In this document: piece by piece, positions 6,320 to 11,858 of the stretch
Numbering within the stretch: the stretch's first letter is position 1
Layout of the letters: the number at the start of each line of letters is the position of its first letter
NCBI GenBank assembly: GCA_004357005.1
Contig: SMWH01000101.1
Location: forward strand, 1-11,858
Direction: 5' to 3'
DNA: 11,858 nt
Origin: Gammaproteobacteria bacterium
GTDB taxonomy: Bacteria; Pseudomonadota; Gammaproteobacteria; SMWH01
The notes under the pieces: model-generated
What the model was told of the DNA's origin: nothing
Seen by the model: only the letters and a program-made list of their open reading frames with translations
Databases searched by the model: none
Made by a program: the position numbers and the translations under genes

Positions 6320-6910
6320 GTGAATCATCTGGCACATTGTTATTTAAGCGACGGCAGCGACCTGGAGCTGGTCGGCAGTCTGATGGGTGACTTCGTCAAG
6401 GGCCGCCTGGAAACCCTGGATTACCCGCAACCGGTGCTCAACGCACTGCGTTTGCACCGGCGCATCGACTCCACCACCGATGCGCACCCCCGGGTGGCCA
6501 AAAGCCGCAATCGATTCGACCCGGAATTTCGCCGGTATGCGGGGATCCTCACAGATGTGTTCTACGACCATTTCCTCGCCCGATCCTGGACCCGATATCA
6601 TCACACTCCGTTGACCGATTTTGCGCAGCGGGTTTATGACGCCCTGAACATTCACGAAAACCTGCTGCCCGAGCGATTGAAACTTTTCTCCGTGTACATG
6701 CAACAACGGGATTTGCTGGTGAACTACCGGGAACTGGACACCATTGACCAGTCACTGAAAGGCATTGCTGCGCGCCTCAGCCGTGCGAACCCGATCGGCG
6801 ACGCCCGGGCACAACTGGAAAAACACTACGATGGCCTGGAAAGTGACTTCCACGCCTACTTCCCCGATGTAATACGCATGGCAAAACTGGAACGAAGCGA
6901 CGAATCATGA
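6320..6910 (+). CDS. acpH: Acyl carrier protein phosphodiesterase AcpH
   Basis: AcpH removes the 4'-phosphopantetheine group from holo-ACP to give apo-ACP. The 196-residue protein aligns with E. coli AcpH from the first residues (NHLAH against NFLAH). It keeps candidate metal-site residues of this HD-like family: Asp24 in MGDFVKG, the HRRID block at 46-50, and DVFYDHF at 79-85 with Asp83/His84. The start must be the GTG at 6320-6322, because an in-frame stop at 6293 and no other start codon precede it. No Shine-Dalgarno sequence is visible: the bases before the GTG belong to repeat copy C and its T run. The stop overlaps the cupin start as ATGA, indicating a two-gene unit. Identity is confident; how translation starts is unclear. 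Confidence 0.9.
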   Translation: MNHLAHCYLSDGSDLELVGSLMGDFVKGRLETLDYPQPVLNALRLHRRIDSTTDAHPRVAKSRNRFDPEFRRYAGILTDVFYDHFLARSWTRYHHTPLTDFAQRVYDALNIHENLLPERLKLFSVYMQQRDLLVNYRELDTIDQSLKGIAARLSRANPIGDARAQLEKHYDGLESDFHAYFPDVIRMAKLERSDES

Positions 6911-7260
6911 AAATTGACCTGAAACGTTTTGATTCCCCCGACGAAGTACGCCGTTTTGAAAAAGGCTATTTTGAGATCGTGCGGCTCGGCGGCCTGACCC
7001 TTGGCCGCGCCACTTACGAACCCGGCTGGAAATGGTCCGAGCACGTGGGGCCGGACACGGACGAAACGAGCTGCCACGTGGAGCACGTGGGCCTGGTCAT
7101 CTCAGGCAAGATCGCCGTCGCCATGGACGACGGCGAAGAAGTCATCATGCAGGCAGGGGATGCGTTCCACGTGCCCCCGGGACACGACAGCTGGGTCATG
7201 GGGGATGAGCCCTATGTGTCCCTGCATTTTATCGGCGCCGACGTTTTCTACGCAGAGTAG
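6907..7260 (+). CDS. Small cupin-domain protein
   Basis: The 117-residue protein is a single-domain cupin. The first cupin motif region has His46 (WSEHVG), Cys56-His57 and His60, followed by GLVISGKIAVAMDDGEE. The second is GDAFHVPPGHDSWV at 84-97, with the conserved turn P-P-G-H. These residues could bind a metal ion, but the canonical H-x-H...E pattern is not exact. Small cupins of this kind have varied roles and no substrate can be assigned. It starts in a 4-bp overlap with acpH, so the two are very likely co-transcribed and translationally coupled. A paired REP element follows 13 bases after its stop. Confidence 0.83.
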   Translation: MKIDLKRFDSPDEVRRFEKGYFEIVRLGGLTLGRATYEPGWKWSEHVGPDTDETSCHVEHVGLVISGKIAVAMDDGEEVIMQAGDAFHVPPGHDSWVMGDEPYVSLHFIGADVFYAE

Positions 7261-7273
7261 CGGCCTACCCCGT

Positions 7274-7331
7274 TGTAGGAGCGCCCTTCCGGGCGCGACA
7301 GGAACAATCGCGGCTGAAAGCCGCTCCTACA
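7274..7331 (+). repeat. Paired REP element (BIME-like) between convergent genes
   Basis: TGTAGGAGCG (7274-7283) is the exact reverse complement of CGCTCCTACA (7322-7331). Inside are two hairpins, GCGCCC-TTCC-GGGCGC (7281-7296) and GCGGCT-GAA-AGCCGC (7310-7324). Two REP units in opposite orientation around a short spacer match the mosaic elements known from Pseudomonas and relatives. It fills the gap between the convergent cupin gene and the small unknown gene, where it may stabilise 3' ends or block read-through. Confidence 0.85.
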
Positions 7332-7344
7332 GCGAGGAAACCGA

Positions 7345-7602
7345 TCAGGAGGAAACGGTGCGGGACAGGTAGCCCGGCACCGTTTCCCAACTCTGCTTCC
7401 TCAGTTCTTTCTTGGCCTGTTCGCGGACCTCGTTGAGTTCGGCGATGAGGAGGTCGACCTGACGATCGACCTCCGTCTCCGAACGCATCTGAGGGCTGAT
7501 CAGTTTGTGTCCTTTCTCGTCTTCTCCAAAACGTTTGACGAGAATATCCACGTAGCCCTGTGAGCCGCTGCTGCCAACGTGTGCGTCAAAGTAACGTGTC
7601 AT
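7345..7602 (-). CDS. Small protein of unknown function, last gene of the nrdJ cluster
   Basis: I do not recognise this 85-residue protein. Residues 42-70 are rich in Glu, Arg and Lys with regularly spaced Val/Leu/Ile (TEVDRQVDLLIAELNEV) and probably form an amphipathic helix or short coiled coil. The N-terminal half has a Gly/Ser stretch (HVGSSGSQG) and a mixed charged segment. There is no signal peptide, membrane segment or cysteine. The ATG at 7600-7602 follows a GGGGGC stretch that may serve as ribosome site; a TTG four codons upstream is less likely. It lies 84 bases after nrdJb on the same strand and ends 13 bases before the paired REP element. Position suggests an accessory role in the reductase unit, but this is inference. 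Confidence 0.6.
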   Translation of the reverse strand: MTRYFDAHVGSSGSQGYVDILVKRFGEDEKGHKLISPQMRSETEVDRQVDLLIAELNEVREQAKKELRKQSWETVPGYLSRTVSS

Positions 7603-7686
7603 GTAAGCCCCCAATGCGATGCTCTAGCCCTCAGCGCATACAACACAGCCCCCTCCTCTCTGACCACTCAGGTTTCAAACAAAACA

Positions 7687-8379
7687 CTATCCACACTTGG
7701 AATCACCGCAGTTGAGACAGGTCAGACAGTTGTCCATGTTGACGACTGCCTTGCTGTGGCACCTGCCACACATCCTGGCATCCGCCGGGAATTCGCTTCT
7801 ACCGTCCTCGCGGTTCGCCATGCGCTTGTCGGCCGCTTTCTGGTACTCGGCCCGCTTCTCCTCGACCAGCGCACGCTGGTGTTCATCCAGTTCATCGTCT
7901 TCCATCAGACCGATGTGTTTGAGATGGGTTTCCAGCAAGTACCCGAGTTCCGCGACCAGCGACGGCATGAAGGTGCCGCCCTTCTTGAAGTAGCCGCCGT
8001 TGGGGTCGAACACAGCCTTGAGCTCCTCCACCAGAAAGGCCACATCGCCGCCCTTGCGGAACACCGCCGATATGATGCGCGTCAGGGCCACGATCCACTG
8101 GAAGTGGTCCATGTTCTTGGAGTTGACGAAAATCTCGAAAGGGCGGCGATTCTCGTGTTCGGTGCCCTCATTGAGGATGATGTCATTGATGGTGACGTAA
8201 AACGCGTGTTCCGAAACGGGCGTTTTCAGTTTGTAGGTGGTGCCTTCGAGACGCTCGGGGCGTTTCACCCTCTCATGCATCTGGATGATTTCGGCGGTTT
8301 CGCGCTGTTCGGACTCCAATTCCGGCGCGTCCCTGGCTACTTCGTAACCGACGATTTTCTTTTCAATGCGAATACTCAT
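7687..8379 (-). CDS. nrdJb: NrdJb, C-terminal subunit of split class II ribonucleotide reductase
   Basis: In some Pseudomonas and related bacteria the adenosylcobalamin-dependent reductase is encoded by two genes; NrdJb supplies the C-terminal part needed for activity. This 230-residue protein has the expected size, a TSCPD-type domain in the middle (FEIFVNSKNMDHFQWIVALT, RKGGDVAFLVEELKAVFDP) and a Cys-rich tail with Cys at 204, 207, 218, 221, 224 and 229. The tail reads like a zinc ribbon ending in C-G-D-S-K-C-G. By analogy with longer class II and class I enzymes, C-terminal Cys residues re-reduce the active-site disulfide; which of these do so is not decided here. GAGGATAGAGAG lies just before the ATG. 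It follows nrdJa after a 272-base gap rich in hairpins. Confidence 0.88.
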   Translation of the reverse strand: MSIRIEKKIVGYEVARDAPELESEQRETAEIIQMHERVKRPERLEGTTYKLKTPVSEHAFYVTINDIILNEGTEHENRRPFEIFVNSKNMDHFQWIVALTRIISAVFRKGGDVAFLVEELKAVFDPNGGYFKKGGTFMPSLVAELGYLLETHLKHIGLMEDDELDEHQRALVEEKRAEYQKAADKRMANREDGRSEFPADARMCGRCHSKAVVNMDNCLTCLNCGDSKCG

Positions 8380-8651
8380 TACTCTCTATCCTCACGTTCA
8401 GTGAGGGGAGTCTCATCCCTGCCCCGCGAACGGGGCTCGAATGATCCCTCCCCACCCTCTCTAGCGCAGAGGGATCAATCCTGCCATGTCCATTGGAGAC
8501 AGGGATTTCGTCTCACCAGGCAACGCCACTCCAGCCCGCAGTGGGGCACGACGGCAAGGAATCGCGGCAAGATGCCGCTCCCACACCCGGAAGCCGCTTC
8601 CGCAAAGACGGATTTGTTGCATGGCAGTCATCGAACGAAATATCTCTCCAA
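8380..8651 (-). other. nrdJa-nrdJb gap with several short hairpins
   Basis: No convincing gene lies in these 272 bases. They hold GCCCC/GGGGC arms (8421-8436), CCCTCT/AGAGGG arms (8455-8473), the REP unit listed separately, and a CGGAAG-CCG-CTTCCG hairpin (8588-8602). None is followed by a clear T tract on the minus strand, so they look more like RNA stabilising or processing elements than a terminator. An internal promoter for nrdJb is possible, but no good box pair was seen. Confidence 0.5.
8561..8586 (+). repeat. Single REP unit in the nrdJa-nrdJb gap
   Basis: ATCGCGGCAAGATGCCGCTC followed by CCACAC has a 6-bp hairpin (GCGGCA/TGCCGC, loop AGA, 8564-8578). It has the same layout as the right-hand unit of the element at 7274-7331 (ATCGCGGCT...AGCCGCTCCTACA). 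It is a diverged relative with CCACA in place of CTACA at the end and lacks an inverted partner. Confidence 0.7.
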
Positions 8652-11600
8652 TCAGAATTTTCCGTAATAGCCTTCTTTCAGAGCGTCATAGAGGTTCGCC
8701 GCGGTATGCATCTCACCGTCGTACTCCACCTCTTCGTTGCCCCTTGCCTCGACCATCGTCCCGTCTTCCAGCCGGAAGCGGTAGGTGGTGTTGGCCAGGT
8801 CTTTTTCCGTCACCAGCACGCCCTGAAAAGCTTCCGGGTTGAAGCGAAAAGTCGTGCAACCCTTCAGGCCTTTTTCATAGGCATACCAGTAAATACCCTT
8901 GAAATCTTCGAAGGGATAATCCGTCGGCACGTTGGCCGTCTTGGAAATGGATGAATCAATCCATTTCTGGGCCGCGGCCTGGATATCCACATGCTGCCGG
9001 GGTGTGACGTCCTCGGACACGATGAAATAATCCGGCAGCTTCTCGTTTTCCTCCTCAGAATCCGGCTGGGCCTCGGGGTTGACCAGTTCCCGGTAGGCCA
9101 GCAGTTCAAAAGAGTACACGCCGACTTGTTCCTTGGTCTTCCGGCCTTCCCGGATGACATTGCGGTAATAGTGATGCGCGAAACTCGGCTCGATGCCATT
9201 ACTGGCGTTGTTGGCCAGGGACAGGGAGATCGTCCCGGTGGGGGCAATGGAGGAATGGTGCGTGAACCGGGCACCTATCTCGGCCAGTTCCTCCACAAGA
9301 TCCGGGGCGACCTCCGCAATTCGTTGCATGTAACGGCTGTAGCGTGCATGCAGTACCTTGCCCTCGATTTTCTGCCCGACTTTCCAGCCATCGGTTGCCA
9401 TTTCCGGCCGTTTGCGCAGCATCTGCGGGGTTACGTCGAATTCCTCTTCCATAATGGGAGCTGGTCCTTTTTCCTTGGCCAGTTCCAGCGCAGTTTCCCA
9501 GCCCGCCAGGGCCAGCTCCCGCGCAACCCGCTCGGCAAACTCGACGGAGTCGTTCGAACCGTAGGTCATGCGCAACATCGTCAGGGTCGATCCCAGTCCG
9601 AGGAAACCCAGGCCATGACGGCGTTTGCGCTTGATCTCCTTGCGTTGCTGATCCAGCGGCAGTCCGTTGATTTCCACCACATTATCCAGCATGCGCGTAG
9701 AAACCTTGACGACGTCGCGGAACTCCACCCAGTTGAAACGGGCGTTCTCCGTAAACGGCTCTTCCACGAAACGCGTGAGATTGATCGACCCCAGCAAACA
9801 AGACCCGTAAGGCGGAAGCGGCTGCTCGCCGCATTGCCCGCTGACCAGGCCGTTGAAGATCACCGTGTTGTGATCCCGCTGCGTCGTGTCGAACACAGGC
9901 TCACGGCCTATGTGTTCGATATTTACTATCTTCGTTGTGAAACGCTGGCTCTTGCGCAACACCCTGTCCCGCGCCCAATTGCGGTACTTATCGTTCTTGT
10001 AGTCGAGCAGAAATCCGATTTCGCCCATGAACCGGTCGCGCGACTCGCCATCGATGATCAGTTCGTAATCCGCCTGACACTCATAGGTCTTTTGGCCACC
10101 GTGACTGTCTGGCAGCAGGCGTGGGCCCGCCTCACGGCGTTTGTATATTCGGCACAACACACCGAAGTTGCTCAGCAGCGACTGCACCTCGGTCAGAAGC
10201 CGCCGTTGGCTGGAGGCCAGCCGCACCGAGCAACTCTGGCTTCTTTCCGACACGTTGACCGTGCCATCACTCTGGAACAGGGCGCGCAGGTATCCCTTGA
10301 CGCACGCCTCGCTGCCGCGCCAGACGACCTCCGGCACCCGAAGCTTGGTCTCGCGCGTGAAGCCGTAGTGTGCCAGCGCCCGGGTCAGGAGCACTGACCG
10401 GATAAACACCTGATTGCGATCCGGCACCGCGACCGGCGCGACACGGTAACTCCGTGGACGCTCGGAAAGGCCTGCGATCAGCGTGTTCACGTAGCACGCT
10501 ACCGCCCCCGCCAGGGTCCGGTCCTCGCCCCACAGGCTGATCACGGTAGCTTCCTGGCCCTTGCCGCGGTTGGTGAAGTGGCCATCACCGGCGATGAGAC
10601 CGAGCAACGCGCCCAGATCGTCCGAGCCCTCGTTCCCGAACTGGCCCTTGCCGGATTGCACCAGCAATTCGTCACCGACCACCAGGTTTTTGAGCTCAAG
10701 CTTGCCTCGGGAGGTATACAGCTCGTGCCATTCGGTAGCAGTGACTTCGTAGCCTTCCTGGGTCGTGACCCGATACACATCGGCATCTTCGGAGGTCATG
10801 AAAGCCGGCACAGCCGGCCTGGTTCGCGTGCCTTTGGCGTCGCTTCCCAGGGCCCGGTTGTCCACCGTGACTTCAAGCTCTGCCCCGGCCGCGCAAAGAT
10901 CACCGATCCGCACGAGCCCGAACTGCGTCGCCAGGCGCGTATCCGCGGTCACGCATGGGTTGGTGGCTCGGACGTTTTCGCAAAACCAGTTGTTGTTCAT
11001 CTCGTTGACGTGATCAATAAGAATGAACCCCGGTTCGGCGTAGTCGTAGGTGGACTTCATGATCACGTCCCACAGACCACGCGCCTTGATGCTGCGATAG
11101 ATCTTGCACGCCACCAAGCCCTCATCGCTGGTGACATAACCTTCCGTACGCGGCCATTCCCGCCACACCACCTGGCCCGGATCGTCCAGGTCCACCGTGT
11201 CGCGTTCACGCTCATCCAGCGGAAAAGCCAGCGGCCATTCCGCGTCGTCTTCCACCGCGGCCATGAACTCGTTGGTGATCAGCAAGGACAGATTGAACTG
11301 ACGCAGACGGCCGGCCTCGCGCTTGGCGCGAATGAACTCCATGACATCCGGGTGGTTGACGTTGAAGGTGCCCATCTGCGCGCCACGACGCCCACCCGCG
11401 GACGACACCGTGAAACACATCTTGTCGTAGATATCCATGAACGACATGGGGCCGGAGGTGTACGCCCCGGCACCGGACACATAGGCGCCACGCGGACGCA
11501 GTGTGGAAAACTCGTAACCGATGCCGCACCCGGCTTTCAGAGTGAGTCCCGCTTCATGCACCTTGTTCAGAATCCCGTCCATGGAATCGCTAATCGTCCC

Positions 11601-11858
11601 GGACACCGTGCAGTTGATCGTGGACGTGGCGGGTTTGTGTTTCAGCGCGCCGGCGTTGGATACGATGCGCCCTGCCGGAATCGAACCACGACGCAGCGCC
11701 CACAAAAAACGCGCGTACCAGTATTCGCGTCGGTCCTTGGTTTCTTCGACGTCGCTGAGAGCCCTGGCGATACGTTTGTAGGTATCGTCCATGCAACCGT
11801 CGAGGTTTTCGCCGGTCTTCGTCTTCAAACGGTATTTGCGATCCCAGATATCCAGGGA
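8652..11858 (-). CDS. nrdJa: NrdJa, adenosylcobalamin-dependent class II ribonucleotide reductase, intein-containing, 5' partial
   Basis: This is the catalytic subunit that reduces ribonucleotides to deoxyribonucleotides with a cobalamin-derived radical. The window holds 1068 codons; removing the 374-residue intein leaves 694 residues, close to full NrdJa size, with probably a few dozen residues or fewer lost beyond the window edge. The frame has no stop at the edge, and the upstream codons (SLDIWDRKYR) look like the usual N-terminus, so the TTG at 11826-11828 is not a start. Family landmarks are NCTVSGT (first redox Cys, codon 11610-11612), the radical motif N-P-C-G-E (Cys codon 9831-9833), PYGSCLLGSINL with the second redox Cys eleven residues later, and PTGTISLSLANNASNGIEPS. 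C-terminal functions lie in nrdJb. Any cobalamin riboswitch would be upstream, outside the window. Confidence 0.95.
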   Translation of the reverse strand, partial: SLDIWDRKYRLKTKTGENLDGCMDDTYKRIARALSDVEETKDRREYWYARFLWALRRGSIPAGRIVSNAGALKHKPATSTINCTVSGTISDSMDGILNKVHEAGLTLKAGCGIGYEFSTLRPRGAYVSGAGAYTSGPMSFMDIYDKMCFTVSSAGGRRGAQMGTFNVNHPDVMEFIRAKREAGRLRQFNLSLLITNEFMAAVEDDAEWPLAFPLDERERDTVDLDDPGQVVWREWPRTEGYVTSDEGLVACKIYRSIKARGLWDVIMKSTYDYAEPGFILIDHVNEMNNNWFCENVRATNPCVTADTRLATQFGLVRIGDLCAAGAELEVTVDNRALGSDAKGTRTRPAVPAFMTSEDADVYRVTTQEGYEVTATEWHELYTSRGKLELKNLVVGDELLVQSGKGQFGNEGSDDLGALLGLIAGDGHFTNRGKGQEATVISLWGEDRTLAGAVACYVNTLIAGLSERPRSYRVAPVAVPDRNQVFIRSVLLTRALAHYGFTRETKLRVPEVVWRGSEACVKGYLRALFQSDGTVNVSERSQSCSVRLASSQRRLLTEVQSLLSNFGVLCRIYKRREAGPRLLPDSHGGQKTYECQADYELIIDGESRDRFMGEIGFLLDYKNDKYRNWARDRVLRKSQRFTTKIVNIEHIGREPVFDTTQRDHNTVIFNGLVSGQCGEQPLPPYGSCLLGSINLTRFVEEPFTENARFNWVEFRDVVKVSTRMLDNVVEINGLPLDQQRKEIKRKRRHGLGFLGLGSTLTMLRMTYGSNDSVEFAERVARELALAGWETALELAKEKGPAPIMEEEFDVTPQMLRKRPEMATDGWKVGQKIEGKVLHARYSRYMQRIAEVAPDLVEELAEIGARFTHHSSIAPTGTISLSLANNASNGIEPSFAHHYYRNVIREGRKTKEQVGVYSFELLAYRELVNPEAQPDSEEENEKLPDYFIVSEDVTPRQHVDIQAAAQKWIDSSISKTANVPTDYPFEDFKGIYWYAYEKGLKGCTTFRFNPEAFQGVLVTEKDLANTTYRFRLEDGTMVEARGNEEVEYDGEMHTAANLYDALKEGYYGKF
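9834..10955 (-). mobile_element. Intein with LAGLIDADG homing endonuclease in nrdJa
   Basis: A 374-residue in-frame insertion interrupts NrdJa between ATNP and CGEQPLPP. Block A is CVTADTRLATQFGLVRIGDL with nucleophile Cys1. Block B is GYEVTATEWHELYT with Thr74 and His77 of the T-x-x-H motif. A two-motif dodecapeptide endonuclease follows: LGALLGLIAGDGHF (Asp124) and YLRALFQSDGTV (Asp230). Block F is VFDTTQRDHNTVIFNG with Asp356 and His362, and block G is NGLVSGQ followed by extein Cys+1. The last residue is Gln instead of Asn, and the one before it is Gly instead of His. Joining the flanks restores ATNP-CGEQPL exactly. Both endonuclease aspartates and the splicing residues of blocks A, B and F are kept, so the element looks intact and possibly still able to home. 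Self-splicing is predicted, not shown. Confidence 0.93.

Noticed and set aside
5422..6390. 322-codon plus-strand open frame through the hydrolase and the repeat region
   Set aside because: It runs antisense to a hydrolase with intact catalytic motifs and reads through the intergenic repeats (GTVPLFP translations).
7579..8667. 362-codon plus-strand open frame opposite nrdJb
   Set aside because: Antisense to nrdJb and through the hairpin gap; no domain features.
8991..10397. 468-codon plus-strand open frame opposite nrdJa and the intein
   Set aside because: It crosses an intein/extein boundary on the other strand, which a real independent gene is unlikely to do, and shows no motif.
9834..10955. 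Group I intron or insertion sequence instead of an intein
   Set aside because: The frame is open throughout, all intein blocks are in order, and the boundaries fall precisely at Cys1 and Cys+1 with a restored host motif.

Overview
The window reads as a stretch of gammaproteobacterial chromosome with moderately high GC. The evidence is the gene set and order: a ComF/BioY pair divergent from bioC, zapE, an AcpH-type ACP phosphodiesterase, and a split NrdJa/NrdJb class II ribonucleotide reductase of the kind known from Pseudomonas. REP-like repeats of the 'GTAGGAGCG' type add to this. I cannot name the species. Genes are dense, with several 4-bp start/stop overlaps.

Layout. (1) 2-1080, plus strand: the tail of a small gene, then an exported DUF4097-type repeat protein, closed by a strong hairpin terminator. 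(2) 1134-3238, minus strand: bioY (biotin uptake), comF and an NRDE/TANGO2-family protein, closely spaced and probably co-transcribed. (3) 3366-4238, plus strand: bioC (biotin synthesis), divergent from bioY and overlapping zapE tail to tail. (4) 4226-6102, minus strand: an alpha/beta hydrolase followed by zapE. (5) 6192-6314: three copies of a repeat with a GGGGACAGTTCCC core, the outer two a perfect 31-bp inverted pair. (6) 6320-7260, plus strand: acpH and a cupin protein with a 4-bp overlap. (7) 7274-7331: a paired REP element between convergent transcription units. (8) 7345-11858, minus strand: nrdJa (5' end beyond the window), nrdJb and a small unknown gene.

The most notable element is a complete 374-residue intein with a LAGLIDADG homing endonuclease inside nrdJa. 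It sits directly before the cysteine of the N-P-C-G-E motif, the catalytic thiyl-radical cysteine, so the enzyme cannot be active until the intein is spliced out. The splice end is non-canonical: it ends in Gly-Gln instead of His-Asn. DNA precursor synthesis by this enzyme, which family knowledge says is oxygen-independent and uses adenosylcobalamin, therefore depends on protein splicing.

The other links between genes are looser. Biotin uptake (bioY) and synthesis (bioC) share a divergent control region. AcpH acts on the acyl carrier protein that also carries the substrate of BioC. ZapE is a cell-division ATPase. No rRNA, tRNA, CRISPR array, transposase or phage gene was seen.
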